DNA of 64,000 nt from Brevibacterium antiquum CNRZ 918 (lineage in GTDB: Bacteria > Actinomycetota > Actinomycetes > Actinomycetales > Brevibacteriaceae): NCBI RefSeq assembly GCF_900169145.1, contig NZ_FXZD01000004.1, positions 124,001-188,000 of the forward strand. Direction: 5' to 3'. The position numbers and the translations under genes were made by a program. Positions 17,308 through 28,046 of the stretch are shown here, one piece after another; the stretch's first letter is position 1; each line of letters starts with the position of its first letter. A model generated the notes under the pieces. The model ran no database searches and was not told the DNA's origin. It worked only from the letters and a program-made list of their open reading frames with translations.

Positions 17308-18774
17308 GTGAGCGTCAAAGTTCGTTTCTGCCCATCACCCACCGGCACCCCGCACGTCGGTATGGTCCGCACCGCCCTGTTCAACTGGGCGTATGCGAAG
17401 CACACCGGCGGAAAATTCGTTTTCCGCATCGAGGACACCGACGCCGCCCGTGACACCGAGGAGAGCTTCGGCCAGGTGCTGGAGGCCATGAAGTGGCTCG
17501 GTCTGGACTGGGACGAGGGCATCGATGTGGGCGGACCTGACGGACCCTACCGCCAGTCCCAGCGCGGCGACATCTACGCGGGCGTGATCGAGAAGCTCAA
17601 GGCCGCCGGACACATCTACGAGTCCTACTCGACCAACGAAGAGGTCGAGGCCCGGCACAAGGCCGCAGGCCGCGACCCCAAGCTCGGCTACGACGGGTAC
17701 GACCGTGACCTCACCCCCGAGCAGATCGCCGGATTCAGGGCCGAAGGACGCGAACCTGTCTGGCGTGTGCGCATGCCCTCCGAAGACGTCACCTTCACCG
17801 ACCTGGTCCGCGGAGAGATCACCTTCCGCGCCGGAACCATCCCGGATTACGTCGTCGTCCGCGCGAACGGTCAGCCGCTGTACACCCTGGTCAATCCCGT
17901 CGACGACGCCCTCATGGGCATCACCCACGTGCTGCGCGGTGAGGACCTGCTGTCCTCGACCCCGCGTCAGGTCGTGCTCTACGAAGCACTCAAGGACATC
18001 GGTGTTGCGGCCGCGACCCCCGAATTCGGTCACCTGCCGTACGTGATGGGCGATGGCAACAAGAAACTGTCCAAGCGCGACCCGGCATCCAACCTGTTCG
18101 TCCACCGCGAGAACGGCTTCATCCCCGAAGGCATCATCAACTACCTGGCCCTGCTCGGCTGGTCCATCGGACCGGACCGAGATGTGTTCAGCGTCAAGGA
18201 GTTCGTCGAGGCCTTCGACATCCACGATGTTCTGCCCAACCCCGCCCGCTTCGATGTGAAGAAGGCGACGTCGATCAACGCCGACCACATCCGACTCCTC
18301 GACGTCACCGACTTCCGTGACCGCCTGGTGCCCTATCTCCAGGCCGCCGAGGTGCTCCCGGACAAGCCATCGGAGGCTCAGCTGGCGATCCTCAACCAGG
18401 CGGCTCCGCTCGTGCAGACGAGGATGAACCTCCTCGGCGAAGCGCCTGACCTGCTCGCGTTCCTGTTCACCCCCGATGCCGAGCTGACCATGGCAGAGGA
18501 CGGTCTGAAGACCCTGAAGGATTCGGCTCCTGAGGTGCTCGCGGCCTCGATCGAGGTTCTCGAAGGAGTCGAGGACTGGACGACGGACACGCTGCACGAA
18601 GCGCTGCAGGCCAAACTGGTCACCGAGATGGAGATCAAGCCTCGATTGGCCTTCGGCCCGCTGCGAGTGGCCGTGTCCGGACGCAAGGTGTCACCGCCTC
18701 TGTTCGAATCCCTGGAGATCCTCGGCAAGGACTCGTCACTGACTCGCCTGCGGGCGCTGGCGGCCCAGCTGTGA
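17308..18774 (+). CDS. gltX: Glutamyl-tRNA synthetase
   Basis: A 488-residue class I synthetase. The ATP-binding HIGH-type motif appears as [15 protein letters not shown] and the KMSKS motif as [22 protein letters not shown] is also characteristic. It charges tRNA-Glu and, in most actinobacteria, also mischarges tRNA-Gln for later amidation by GatCAB; that is family knowledge rather than something visible here. GTG 17308 follows a GAAGGA site. Its stop overlaps the next start as GTGA. Genes for tRNA-Gln and tRNA-Glu lie 1.5 kb downstream. Confidence 0.97.
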   Translation: MSVKVRFCPSPTGTPHVGMVRTALFNWAYAKHTGGKFVFRIEDTDAARDTEESFGQVLEAMKWLGLDWDEGIDVGGPDGPYRQSQRGDIYAGVIEKLKAAGHIYESYSTNEEVEARHKAAGRDPKLGYDGYDRDLTPEQIAGFRAEGREPVWRVRMPSEDVTFTDLVRGEITFRAGTIPDYVVVRANGQPLYTLVNPVDDALMGITHVLRGEDLLSSTPRQVVLYEALKDIGVAAATPEFGHLPYVMGDGNKKLSKRDPASNLFVHRENGFIPEGIINYLALLGWSIGPDRDVFSVKEFVEAFDIHDVLPNPARFDVKKATSINADHIRLLDVTDFRDRLVPYLQAAEVLPDKPSEAQLAILNQAAPLVQTRMNLLGEAPDLLAFLFTPDAELTMAEDGLKTLKDSAPEVLAASIEVLEGVEDWTTDTLHEALQAKLVTEMEIKPRLAFGPLRVAVSGRKVSPPLFESLEILGKDSSLTRLRALAAQL

Positions 18775-20045
18775 TGATGCTCAACCAGGCAAGCTGGACA
18801 CGTGGAGGACTTCATCTGAGGGACGTGACCTTCGAGGCCCCGTTCGACCACTTCGGTGGGGGAGCGGGAACCATCGAGGTCTTCGCCCGAATCACCGCGA
18901 CCGAAACGGACAGCACTAAACCGTATCTCGTGTTCCTGCAGGGCGGGCCGGGTGTCGAAGCGCCCAGACCCACCACCCCTGTTGGCCAGTCCACCTGGTT
19001 GGCGCGAGCACTCGAGGACTTCCAGGTCGTCATGCTCGACCAGCGAGGAACCGGGAAGTCGAGCCCCATCGGCTCAGTGAACGGACGCATCACAGGCCTC
19101 GACGGAGTCGGTGAGGCCCCCGCAGAGATTGCTACGGCATTGAGCCACTACCGTGCCGATTCGATCGTCGAGGACGCTGAGGTTCTGCGCCGAGGGTTGG
19201 GTGTTGACACCTGGTCGCTGCTCGGTCAGTCGTTCGGAGGATTCACCGCCCTGCGGTATGTGTCGGCGCATTCGCAATCGCTGAGCGAGGTCTACTTCAC
19301 CGGCGGTCTGCCCGCGATCGGCACCGATCCTGCCACCGTGTACGCCACGACGTGGGAGGGCATGAAGCGGAAGTCGGAGCAGTTCTACCGAGCGTTTCCC
19401 GGCGACCGAGACAAGCTCGCCCGCCTCGTCGACCTCGCCGAAGCCGATGGCGGCATCGCGCTTCCCGGCGGGGCACGGGCCACAACGGAACGCATCCGTC
19501 TCCTCGGGCACTTCCTCGGAGCCTCCGACGGCCCCGAGGAACTGCACTATCTGCTGGACATGGACCCCGCCTCGGCGGCCTTCCGTCACGACCTGTCTGC
19601 CGCACTGCCGTTTTCGGGACGAAATCCGCTCTACGCAGTGGTCCACGAGTCCTGCTGGGCCGACGGCGGCATCACCAACTGGGCCGCTCGTCGGGCAATG
19701 CCCGCGGACGTCGAAGCCGATCCGACCCTGTTGGCCGGTGAACATGCCGGACCCGAGTCACTGGCCGAAGACCCGGAGCTTGCCCCCTTCGCCGAGGTGG
19801 CGCAGCTTGTGGCAGCACACGAATGGCCTCGACTCTACGATGCTGATGCGCTGCGGGCCTCAACCGTGCGCGGCGGCGCAGCGGTGTACTTCGAGGACGC
19901 CTATGTCCCTCCGGAATACTCGTTGGCCACAGCGGACCTCCTCGACGGTGTGAAGCCGTGGGTGACGAACGAGTACGAGCACAACGGTCTGCGCGCTGAC
20001 GGCTACCGGGTCCTCGATCACCTCATCTGCCTGGCACGGGAGTGA
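18771..20045 (+). CDS. Alpha/beta hydrolase, proline iminopeptidase type (S33)
   Basis: A 424-residue alpha/beta-hydrolase. [14 protein letters not shown] is the oxyanion-hole region, [13 protein letters not shown] the conserved strand and turn, and [14 protein letters not shown] the nucleophile elbow (GQSFGG). This combination is typical of the S33 prolyl aminopeptidase branch. No signal peptide is seen. The start (GTG 18771, or ATG 18774 or 18777) overlaps the gltX stop, so the genes are coupled. The last 32 bases of the gene, including the stop codon, are duplicated in tandem downstream. Confidence 0.88.
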   Translation: MMMLNQASWTRGGLHLRDVTFEAPFDHFGGGAGTIEVFARITATETDSTKPYLVFLQGGPGVEAPRPTTPVGQSTWLARALEDFQVVMLDQRGTGKSSPIGSVNGRITGLDGVGEAPAEIATALSHYRADSIVEDAEVLRRGLGVDTWSLLGQSFGGFTALRYVSAHSQSLSEVYFTGGLPAIGTDPATVYATTWEGMKRKSEQFYRAFPGDRDKLARLVDLAEADGGIALPGGARATTERIRLLGHFLGASDGPEELHYLLDMDPASAAFRHDLSAALPFSGRNPLYAVVHESCWADGGITNWAARRAMPADVEADPTLLAGEHAGPESLAEDPELAPFAEVAQLVAAHEWPRLYDADALRASTVRGGAAVYFEDAYVPPEYSLATADLLDGVKPWVTNEYEHNGLRADGYRVLDHLICLARE

Positions 20046-20078
20046 ACGATCACCTCATCTGCCTGGCACGGGAGTGAA
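20015..20078. repeat. Perfect 32-bp tandem duplication spanning a stop codon
   Basis: The unit at 20015-20046, which includes the last codons and the TGA of the S33 peptidase, is repeated exactly at 20047-20078. The gene product is not altered because the first stop is intact. Confidence 0.95.
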
Positions 20079-20080
20079 CT

Positions 20081-20140
20081 CGGTGGCGCGGGAAGCAAAT
20101 CGGTGGCGCGGGAAGCAAATCGGCGGCGCGGGAGACAATG
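20081..20140. repeat. 20-bp tandem repeat, three copies
   Basis: Two identical units (20081-20100 and 20101-20120) and one diverged unit (20121-20140) follow the 32-bp duplication. Their core GGCGCGGGA resembles the GGCACGGGAG core of the 32-bp unit, so both may have arisen from the same seed. Confidence 0.9.
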
Positions 20141-20175
20141 TTAAGAAGGTCACACCGCAAATAGCCTTCATGGAT

Positions 20176-20205
20176 TTGGAGCTGGGCGGGGGATTTGTGT
20201 AGAGT
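20176..20205 (+). promoter_or_regulatory. Putative promoter of the tRNA-Gln / tRNA-Glu unit
   Basis: TTGGAG at 20176-20181 and TAGAGT at 20200-20205 are separated by 18 bases. The predicted start lies about 45 bases before tRNA-Gln. The match is moderate. Confidence 0.5.
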
Positions 20206-20255
20206 TATATCTCGTTGCTCAGGGAAATTCCTTCGGGGATGTGCCTGAATAACAT

Positions 20256-20327
20256 TGGGGTATGGTGTAATTGGCAGCACGAGTGTTTCTGGTACATTTA
20301 GTCTAGGTTCAAGTCCTGGTACCCCAG
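20256..20327 (+). tRNA. tRNA-Gln (anticodon CTG)
   Basis: A 72-base cloverleaf: acceptor arms TGGGGTA and TACCCCA pair, the D arm has the usual GTGTAATTGGCAGC, the anticodon loop is TTCTGGT (anticodon CTG), and the T arm contains GGTTCAAGTCC. The discriminator base is G. CCA is not encoded. It lies 38 bases before tRNA-Glu. Confidence 0.95.
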
Positions 20328-20365
20328 CGAACAGCATCGGGAGTATGACTCCGAGCTGTTTATTG

Positions 20366-20438
20366 GCCCCCGTCGTCTAGTGGCCTAGGACGCTGCCCTC
20401 TCAAGGCGGAAACGGCAGTTCGAACCTGCTCGGGGGTA
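20366..20438 (+). tRNA. tRNA-Glu (anticodon CTC)
   Basis: A 73-base cloverleaf with acceptor arms GCCCCCG and CGGGGGT (one G-U pair), D arm TCGTCTAGTGGCCTAGGA, anticodon loop CTCTCAA (anticodon CTC) and T-loop segment GTTCGAACC. The discriminator is A. It is probably co-transcribed with tRNA-Gln and sits near gltX, whose product charges it. Confidence 0.95.
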
Positions 20439-20729
20439 CGGTTGAGTCCCGCATCGAGGAATCGGTGTGGGGCTCGCTCTAATTCACGGGTGTTCTCCCC
20501 GGACGCGTTGGCCGCTCCGAGTCACGCTGACCCCGAGATGGTTCTTCGGTCCCGAGGCACTTGGTCTGTTCCGAGGTGTTTCAGAAACAGCTCGCTCTGA
20601 GTCTCAGAGCTCGACTTCAAAGCCGATCCCTGAAACTCAGAGCGAATACTGACGCCGTGCCGGCCGTGCTCTACACCGAGCGTGCTTCACACCGGCCGTG
20701 CTCTACACCGAGCGTGTGGCTGACCGCGG
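20439..20729. other. Spacer with hairpin and direct repeats, no gene seen
   Basis: This 291-base spacer holds an 8-bp inverted repeat with a one-base centre (20594-20610, GCTCTGAG and its complement), a possible terminator for the tRNA unit, and a 25-bp direct repeat with period 32 (20660-20684 and 20692-20716). I see no convincing reading frame. Confidence 0.6.
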
Positions 20730-21578
20730 TCAGCGTCCCAGGGAGTTCGCGATCTGCCTCGTGTTCTCCGCAGTCTTGACGTTGGCCACGATGAGTTCGA
20801 GGGCCAGCCGGACGAAGAGCACCCACAGGGCAGGGAGGATCCAGCCGAAGATGATCGCCAGCAGCAGCGGCCACGGGCTGAAGCTCGGGCCATTGCTCAG
20901 ATAGCTGGTAGCGGCCCCCGCTGCGGCGCCCGTGATGATTCCGCCGACGATCGATCCCAGCCAGGACAGTGCAGCCACGACGATGGCGATGATGTAGATG
21001 AAGCCAGCCCACTTGACCGCAATGAAGTTGTCGAAGCGGAAGTCGAAGAGCGACTTGAAGAAGCCGCTGCTGCTGTCGGGGTTCTGCTGCGATGCAGGTT
21101 GCTGGAAATTGCCTACCTGGGCGTGCTGGGAACCGGCGTAGTTGCCCTGATTGTACGCAGCGTAGTCAGCGTCCTGGTAGTGCTGACCCTGCTGGGCTGG
21201 CTGCCCGAACTGTCCGTACTGATCCTGAGGATTGTACTGATCCTGGGGGTTGTACTGACCGCCATGGTTGTACTGACCGCCATGATCGAACTGGTTCTGC
21301 TGGTTGTACGGTTCGGGCTGCCCGAACTGATTCTGCTGTTCGTTGTACTGCTCGGCCTGGCTGAACTGTGAGCCCTGGCCGTACTGTGCAGATCCGGCAG
21401 ACGACGATGTGCCATCGGCCTGTTCGCCGACAGATGGGTCCTGCTGCGGGCTGAATTCCGGGCTGTTTTGGTGAGAATCAGGGCTGGCTTGGTGAGAGTC
21501 CTGGTGAACCTGGTCGGTCGGGATATTCTGATGGTTCTCTGCATCCGCACCGGAGTACGGGTTCTGTGGTGTCGACAT
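20730..21578 (-). CDS. DUF4282 membrane protein with long Gln/Asn/Tyr-rich N-terminus
   Basis: A 282-residue protein. Residues about 1-165 are low complexity, rich in Gln, Asn, Tyr, Gly and Ser, with repeats such as YNPQDQYNPQDQYGQFGQ and NHGGQYNHGGQYN. The C-terminal part resembles DUF4282: FFKSLFDFRFDNFIAVKW followed by a hydrophobic span (about FIYIIAIVVAALSWLGSIVG), a glycine/alanine-rich linker, and a second span (PLLLAIIFGWILPALWVLFV), ending ELIVANVKTAENTRQI. The disordered tail would face the cytoplasm if the fold matches relatives. Function is unknown. ATG 21578 has a GAAGGA ribosome site; the next start upstream would run into galM. Confidence 0.85.
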   Translation of the reverse strand: MSTPQNPYSGADAENHQNIPTDQVHQDSHQASPDSHQNSPEFSPQQDPSVGEQADGTSSSAGSAQYGQGSQFSQAEQYNEQQNQFGQPEPYNQQNQFDHGGQYNHGGQYNPQDQYNPQDQYGQFGQPAQQGQHYQDADYAAYNQGNYAGSQHAQVGNFQQPASQQNPDSSSGFFKSLFDFRFDNFIAVKWAGFIYIIAIVVAALSWLGSIVGGIITGAAAGAATSYLSNGPSFSPWPLLLAIIFGWILPALWVLFVRLALELIVANVKTAENTRQIANSLGR

Positions 21579-21649
21579 GATCTTCCTTCGCGCGAGTTGA
21601 ATCCGATAGTCGCAACCTATCAGGGCACGATGTTTTTGCTCCAGAGCTC

Positions 21650-22639
<990 letters not shown>

Positions 22640-22765
22640 GCGGCTCCTGCGCAATTGGTGGGCAGATATTCTCTGTGTCCCAGAATTCTACGCGTGATCA
22701 GCAGGTGACAGGGGAGCGAGGGTGCTCGCAGCCGACAGCGTTCGGTTGCCGGTGCTGCGCCGAAA

Positions 22766-23482
22766 TCAGCCCCTGTTGAGGGCTTCGGACAGCGTGCGCG
22801 CTGCGTCGATGATGGACTTCGCGTGCAGACGGCCGGGCTGACGCGTCAGGCGGTCCACGGGGCCGGAGATCGATACGGCGGCCACCACGCGATTGCTGGG
22901 CCCGCGAACTGGCGCTGAGACGGAGGCGACGCCTCGTTCACGTTCTGCGATCGACTGGGCCCAGCCTCGGCGACGGACACCGGAGAGCATGGTTGCGGAG
23001 AAGCGGGCACCGCGCAGGCCCGTGTGCAGACGGTCGGGCTCCTCCCAGGCCAGGAGGACCTGGGCGGCGGAACCCGCGCGCATGCTCAGGGTGGCGCCGA
23101 TCGGCACCGAGTCACGCAGGCCCACAGGGCGTTCGGCGGCGGCCACGCACAGGCGCAGGTCACCCTGGCGGCGGAACAGCTGAGCAGACTCACCGGTCTG
23201 GTCGCGCAGCTGACCGAGGACCGGTCCGGCCGCGGCGAGCAGGCGGTCCTCACCGGCGGCCGAAGAGAGTTCGGCCAGGCGTGGGCCGAGGACGAAGCGA
23301 CCTTGAAGGTCACGACCGACGATGCGATGGAATTCGAGCGCAACGGCCAGGCGGTGGGCAGTGGGCCGGGCGAGTCCGGTCAGTGAGACCAGTTCGGCCA
23401 GTGATGCGGGTCCGGCCTCGAGGGCGGAGAGAACCATTGCGGCCTTGTCGATGACTCCGACGCCGCTACCATTGCTTGTCAT
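22766..23482 (-). CDS. IclR-family regulator divergent from leuCD (LtbR/NdgR-like)
   Basis: A 238-residue regulator: an N-terminal winged helix-turn-helix (ASLAELVSLTGLARPTAHRLAVALE, about residues 27-51) and a C-terminal IclR effector domain (GSAAQVLLAWEEPDRLH; RGWAQSIAERERGVASVSAPV). An IclR gene divergent from leuCD is the arrangement of LtbR in Corynebacterium and NdgR in Streptomyces, which repress leucine genes and others. The same role here is inferred from position. ATG 23482 gives a normal family N-terminus; the longer frame would extend into the shared promoter. Confidence 0.88.
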   Translation of the reverse strand: MTSNGSGVGVIDKAAMVLSALEAGPASLAELVSLTGLARPTAHRLAVALEFHRIVGRDLQGRFVLGPRLAELSSAAGEDRLLAAAGPVLGQLRDQTGESAQLFRRQGDLRLCVAAAERPVGLRDSVPIGATLSMRAGSAAQVLLAWEEPDRLHTGLRGARFSATMLSGVRRRGWAQSIAERERGVASVSAPVRGPSNRVVAAVSISGPVDRLTRQPGRLHAKSIIDAARTLSEALNRG

Positions 23483-23678
23483 AGGCACTATTGTGCCCGT
23501 CTCAGTGGGCGAGATGCAAGTTCGAAATGCGATACGGACGAGTAGGTTTCCTGTACGCACTCGTTGAGCGCACATTGCGCGCTCGTCGAGAGGTCATATC
23601 GAATGTCACCCACGCCCGAACACGGGCCGTCACAGCAGTAAGCATGTACAGGCAATCTCTGTACCAGCGGGAGGAACC
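23483..23678. promoter_or_regulatory. Divergent IclR-leuCD control region
   Basis: This 196-base spacer should hold both promoters and the regulator site. Two inverted repeats are visible: GAGCGC/GCGCTC at 23566-23571 and 23579-23584, and GTACAG/CTGTAC at 23646-23651 and 23659-23664, the latter close to the leuC ribosome site. Which, if either, is the operator is not known. I found no leucine-rich leader peptide. Confidence 0.45.
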
Positions 23679-25169
23679 ATGCCACGCACTTTGGCCGAGA
23701 AGGTCTGGGCTGATCACGTCGTATCCCTGGGCGAAGACGGTGCGCCCGACCTCATCTACATCGACCTCCACCTCGTCCACGAGGTCACCAGCCCGCAGGC
23801 ATTCGACGGTCTCCGACTCGCCGGGCGCCCAGTGCGCCGCCCCGATCTGACGATCGCCACGGAGGATCACAACACTCCGACCTGGGACATCGACAAGCCC
23901 ATCGCGGAGCCCACCTCTGCCACGCAGATCGAAACGCTGCGGCAGAATACGCGGGAATTCGGGATCCGTCTGCACAGCCTCGGCGATGCCGATCAGGGAA
24001 TCGTCCACGTCGTGGGCCCCCAGCTGGGCCTGACCCAGCCGGGCACCACCGTCGTCTGCGGCGACTCGCACACCTCCACCCACGGGGCCTTCGGTGCGTT
24101 GGCGCTGGGCATCGGCACTTCCGAGGTCGAGCACGTGCTCGCCACCCAGACCCTGAGCCTCAAGGCATTCAAGACGATGTCGATCACCGTCGACGGCGAC
24201 CTGCCCGAAGGCTCGAGCGCCAAGGACATCATTCTCGCCATCATCGCGAAGATCGGCACCGGCGGCGGTCAGGGCTACGTGCTCGAGTACCGCGGCTCGG
24301 CGATCCGGGCGCTGTCGATGGAAGCACGGATGACCATCTGCAACATGTCGATCGAGGCGGGAGCCCGCGCCGGCATGGTCGCCCCGGACGAAACCACCTT
24401 CGAGTACGTCAAGGGTCGTCCGCACGCACCCGAGGGTGACGACTGGGATGCCGCACTCGAGTACTGGAAGACCCTGTACACCGACGAGGATGCGACCTTC
24501 GACCATGAGGTCGTCCTCGAAGCCAAGGACATAGAACCGTTTGTGACCTGGGGAACCAACCCGGGTCAGGGGCTGCCGCTGTCAGCGGCCGTGCCCTCAC
24601 CCGATGACTTCGCCGATGAGAACGACAAGGCATCTGCTGCCAACGCGCTGGCCTACATGGGACTGACACCGGGCACACCGCTGCGTGAGATCGAAGTCGA
24701 CACCGTGTTCCTGGGATCCTGCACAAATTCGCGCATCGAGGACCTGCGTGCCGCCGCCGAGGTGGTCCAGGATCGGAAGAAGGCCGAGAACGTCCGCTTC
24801 ATGGTCGTCCCCGGCTCGGCGAAGGTCCGCCTGCAGGCCGAGGAGGAAGGCCTCGACCGGGTCTTCAAGGACTTCGGGGGAGAGTGGCGCTTCGCCGGCT
24901 GCTCGATGTGCTTGGGCATGAACCCGGACCAGCTGGCCGACGGCGAACGCTGTGCCTCGACCTCGAACCGCAACTTCGAGGGCCGACAGGGCAAGGGCGG
25001 ACGCACCCACCTCGTGTCTCCACTCGTGGCCGCGGCCACAGCCGTGCGCGGAACGTTGTCCTCGCCCGGTGACGTCAAGGATCTGCCCCGCGACGCCGAA
25101 CCGGTGGCGTGGACTGAAGATAAGCCCACCTTGACACTGACACCCACCCCCACCTCGGCGAACGCGTAA
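23679..25169 (+). CDS. leuC: 3-isopropylmalate dehydratase large subunit
   Basis: A 496-residue aconitase-family protein that with LeuD isomerises 2- to 3-isopropylmalate in leucine synthesis. Seen are [16 protein letters not shown], the iron-sulfur cysteine regions [17 protein letters not shown] and [12 protein letters not shown] (three cluster cysteines), and [21 protein letters not shown] near the end. ATG 23679 follows a GGGAGG site. leuD starts 13 bases downstream, forming a two-gene operon facing away from the IclR regulator. Confidence 0.97.
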   Translation: MPRTLAEKVWADHVVSLGEDGAPDLIYIDLHLVHEVTSPQAFDGLRLAGRPVRRPDLTIATEDHNTPTWDIDKPIAEPTSATQIETLRQNTREFGIRLHSLGDADQGIVHVVGPQLGLTQPGTTVVCGDSHTSTHGAFGALALGIGTSEVEHVLATQTLSLKAFKTMSITVDGDLPEGSSAKDIILAIIAKIGTGGGQGYVLEYRGSAIRALSMEARMTICNMSIEAGARAGMVAPDETTFEYVKGRPHAPEGDDWDAALEYWKTLYTDEDATFDHEVVLEAKDIEPFVTWGTNPGQGLPLSAAVPSPDDFADENDKASAANALAYMGLTPGTPLREIEVDTVFLGSCTNSRIEDLRAAAEVVQDRKKAENVRFMVVPGSAKVRLQAEEEGLDRVFKDFGGEWRFAGCSMCLGMNPDQLADGERCASTSNRNFEGRQGKGGRTHLVSPLVAAATAVRGTLSSPGDVKDLPRDAEPVAWTEDKPTLTLTPTPTSANA

Positions 25170-25182
25170 GGACTGACAACCG

Positions 25183-25782
25183 ATGGAAGCATTCAGCACC
25201 CACACCGGCATCGGCGTCCCGCTGCGCCGAGCCAACATCGACACCGACCAGATCATCCCGGCGAAATTCCTCAAGCGTGTCACCCGCACCGGGTTCGAAG
25301 ACGCCCTGTTCTACCGGTGGCGGACCGCGGAGGACTTCGTCCTCAACGACCCGGACTTCTCGGCCGGCTCCGTCCTCGTAGCCGGACCTGATTTCGGCAC
25401 CGGCTCCTCGCGTGAACACGCGGTGTGGGCATTGAAGGACTACGGTTTCCGTGTCGTCCTCTCCTCCCGCTTCGGCGACATCTTCCGCGGCAACTCCGGC
25501 AAAGAGGGCCTGTTGGCGGCTCAGCTGGAACAGGACGACATCGAACTGATCTGGAAGATCTTGGAGAACCACCCGGGCACACCGATCACCGTCGACCTGA
25601 ACGAGAAGACCGTGACCTGCGATTCGGTGACCGTGACCTTCCAGATCGATGACTACACGCGCTGGCGCCTTCTCGAAGGCCATGACGACATCAGTCTGAC
25701 CTTGGCCAAGGAATCCGAGATCTCTGATTTCGAGTCCCGGCGCGCGGCATTCAAACCGACGACCCTGCCCGCGAAGGTCTGA
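25183..25782 (+). CDS. leuD: 3-isopropylmalate dehydratase small subunit
   Basis: A 199-residue swivel-domain partner of LeuC, normal length. Typical blocks are [23 protein letters not shown] near the N-terminus, [21 protein letters not shown] (substrate-binding SSREHA), and [19 protein letters not shown]. It ends the leuCD operon; a weak GAGCCG/CGGCTC hairpin a few bases after the stop could assist termination. Confidence 0.97.
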   Translation: MEAFSTHTGIGVPLRRANIDTDQIIPAKFLKRVTRTGFEDALFYRWRTAEDFVLNDPDFSAGSVLVAGPDFGTGSSREHAVWALKDYGFRVVLSSRFGDIFRGNSGKEGLLAAQLEQDDIELIWKILENHPGTPITVDLNEKTVTCDSVTVTFQIDDYTRWRLLEGHDDISLTLAKESEISDFESRRAAFKPTTLPAKV

Positions 25783-25944
25783 GCGAGCCGATCCGCGGCT
25801 CTCGCAGGAGTCCGTGCTGACTCTGTGGTCGGAGCTCGCGCCGTCTCTGAGTTGGAGGGACGTCTGCGCTAGTCTTGGACGAGTCCGGACTAGTCTGGGC
25901 CACGCCCGGATCCCACCGGGTGCAAGTGTGACGCAGGGAGGAAC

Positions 25945-27261
25945 ATGCTCGAAGTTCGCGGCGGTAATCCGTTAGGTGGAACCGTCCAGGTCAGAGGCGC
26001 CAAGAACCTGGTTCCCAAGGCTATGGTCGCCTCATTGCTGGCAGAGACGCCCTCCGTGCTGCGCGGCGTGCCGCAGATCAGGGACGTTGAGATCGTCACC
26101 GGTCTCCTCGAGCTCCATGGTGTCCGTGTCACACCTGGCACCGATGGGCAGCGCTCCGACGGTGAACTGCATCTGGACCCTTCCGATATGGCACAGGGGT
26201 CGATCGTCGACATCGATGCGCATGCCGGATCCTCGCGGATCCCGATCCTCTTCTGCGGACCTCTCCTGCACAGCCTGGGTCAGGCGTTCATTCCGGATCT
26301 GGGCGGATGCCACATCGGTGACCGCCCCATCAACTTCCACCTCGACGTCCTGCGACAGTTCGGCGCCGAGGTCGACAAGACCTCCGGCGGCATCATGCTC
26401 ACTACCCGTGGGCGCCTGCAGGGTACCAAGGTCGAACTTCCCTTTCCCTCCGTCGGCGCCACCGAACAGGTGCTGCTGACCGCGGTGAGGGCCGAGGGCG
26501 TGACCGAATTGCGCAATGCGGCCATCGAACCCGAGATCATGGATCTCATCGCCCTGCTGCAGAAGATGGGCGCCATCATCACCGTCGACACCGACCGCGT
26601 GGTGCGCATCGAAGGTGTGGAGACTCTGCGCGGCTTCATCCACCGGGCGCTGCCCGACCGCAATGAGACCGCCTCCTGGGCCTCGGCCGCGTTGGCCACC
26701 GGGGGAGACATCTTCGTCGAAGGCGCCTCCCAGCCCGAGCTCATCACCTTCCTCAACGTCTTCCGCCGCATCGGCGGTGAATTCGAGGTCGAGGAGACTG
26801 GGATCCGCTTCCGCCACCCCGGCGGCAAGCTCACGTCCTTCGCCCTGGAGACCGATGTTCACCCGGGCTTCATGACCGACTGGCAGCAACCGCTCGTCGT
26901 CGCCATGACCCAGGCCGAGGGCCTGTCGATCATCCACGAAACCGTGTACGAGAACCGCTTCGGCTTCACCCACGCGCTCGGGGAGATGGGTGCCCAGATC
27001 CAGCTCTACCGCGAATGCCTCGGCGGTACACCCTGCCGCTTCGGACGCCGCAACTACCAGCACTCGGCCGTGGTCTCCGGGCCCACCGAACTCACGGGAA
27101 CACGTATCGACGTGCCCGACCTGCGCGGTGGGTTCAGCCACCTCATCGCAGCCCTAGCCGCACGCGGAACCAGCCAGGTCCACGGCATCGAACTCATCAA
27201 CCGCGGATACGAGAACTTCCTCGACAAGCTCATCGGTCTCGGCGCCGAGGTGGCCGCATGA
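25945..27261 (+). CDS. murA: UDP-N-acetylglucosamine 1-carboxyvinyltransferase
   Basis: A 438-residue enzyme catalysing the first committed step of peptidoglycan synthesis. The substrate-binding start GGNPLGGTVQVRGAKNLVPKAM contains the conserved K-N pair; the two inverse alpha/beta domains follow, with GCHIGDRPINFHLDVL and RGGFSHLIAALAARGTS near the end. In the flexible loop where other MurA enzymes have the catalytic cysteine, I cannot identify it with certainty: DLGGCHIGDRP has a cysteine, and some actinobacterial MurA have Asp in its place. A GGGAGG site precedes ATG 25945. It overlaps the acyltransferase gene as ATGA. Confidence 0.95.
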   Translation: MLEVRGGNPLGGTVQVRGAKNLVPKAMVASLLAETPSVLRGVPQIRDVEIVTGLLELHGVRVTPGTDGQRSDGELHLDPSDMAQGSIVDIDAHAGSSRIPILFCGPLLHSLGQAFIPDLGGCHIGDRPINFHLDVLRQFGAEVDKTSGGIMLTTRGRLQGTKVELPFPSVGATEQVLLTAVRAEGVTELRNAAIEPEIMDLIALLQKMGAIITVDTDRVVRIEGVETLRGFIHRALPDRNETASWASAALATGGDIFVEGASQPELITFLNVFRRIGGEFEVEETGIRFRHPGGKLTSFALETDVHPGFMTDWQQPLVVAMTQAEGLSIIHETVYENRFGFTHALGEMGAQIQLYRECLGGTPCRFGRRNYQHSAVVSGPTELTGTRIDVPDLRGGFSHLIAALAARGTSQVHGIELINRGYENFLDKLIGLGAEVAA

Positions 27262-28046
27262 GTGACGAGGACGTGCTGGTCTCCTTCGAACCCTCCGCGG
27301 TCCGGTCCCAGCGCCGAGTCGCCTTCGTCGTGGCCTCGACCGCCTATGGGCTCTACCGGCTGACCTCGAAGATCAAGGTCGACAATGCCGAGATCCTGCC
27401 GCCTCGGACGCCGCGAATGCGGCGCATGCGAGGGATGCCGGAGACGCGGGGCACCGGTGCCATCATCGCCGCTTACCATGCCAGCCACCTCGACCCGATC
27501 CTCGTCGGGCTCGCCCTGTGGCGCAACGGGCACCTGCCGCACTTCCTCGCCAAATCAGGTCTGTTCTCAGGTGCCCTCGGCGCCGTCCTCCGCGGACTTG
27601 GCCAGATCCCGGTCCTGCGCTCCTCCACACAGGCCGGTGACTCCCTCGAATACGCGAAGGAGGCTCTGGCCAAGGGCGAATGCGTCGTCATCTATCCGGA
27701 GGGAACGCTGACGAAGGACACAGAACTGTGGCCACAGCACTTCAAGACCGGCACCGCCAGACTCGCACTCGAAACCGGTGCCCCGATCATCCCTGCCGCG
27801 CACTGGGGACTTCAGGAGATCTTCCCGCAAGGGGCGAAGGTGCCCAAGTTCCGACCTTTGCGACACACCTCGGTGGTCCGATTCGGTGACCCCATCGACT
27901 ACGAGGACCTGTGGGCCCACCGTGAGGAGAAGAAGTCCAAGACGGTGCTCACCCACCGCCTGACGAACACCATTGCAGCGATGGTCGGCGAGCTGTCGAA
28001 TCGTGAGCTGCCCGAGAGATTCCACAACGAGGAGGTCGGCGAATGA
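27258..28046 (+). CDS. 1-acyl-glycerol-3-phosphate acyltransferase family protein (PlsC-like)
   Basis: A 262-residue acyltransferase. The catalytic HX4D motif is HASHLD in AAYHASHLDPILVG, and the second motif is VIYPEGTLTKD. It probably acylates lysophosphatidate in phospholipid synthesis. It overlaps murA upstream and gpsA downstream as ATGA junctions. Its link with gpsA, which makes glycerol 3-phosphate, is metabolically sensible. No strong N-terminal membrane span is seen apart from the VAFVVASTAYGLYRLT stretch. Confidence 0.9.
   Translation: MSDEDVLVSFEPSAVRSQRRVAFVVASTAYGLYRLTSKIKVDNAEILPPRTPRMRRMRGMPETRGTGAIIAAYHASHLDPILVGLALWRNGHLPHFLAKSGLFSGALGAVLRGLGQIPVLRSSTQAGDSLEYAKEALAKGECVVIYPEGTLTKDTELWPQHFKTGTARLALETGAPIIPAAHWGLQEIFPQGAKVPKFRPLRHTSVVRFGDPIDYEDLWAHREEKKSKTVLTHRLTNTIAAMVGELSNRELPERFHNEEVGE

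Noticed and set aside
23491..23678. Leader peptide controlling leuCD by attenuation
   Set aside because: The open frames in the spacer have no run of leucine codons, and no terminator/antiterminator pair is visible.
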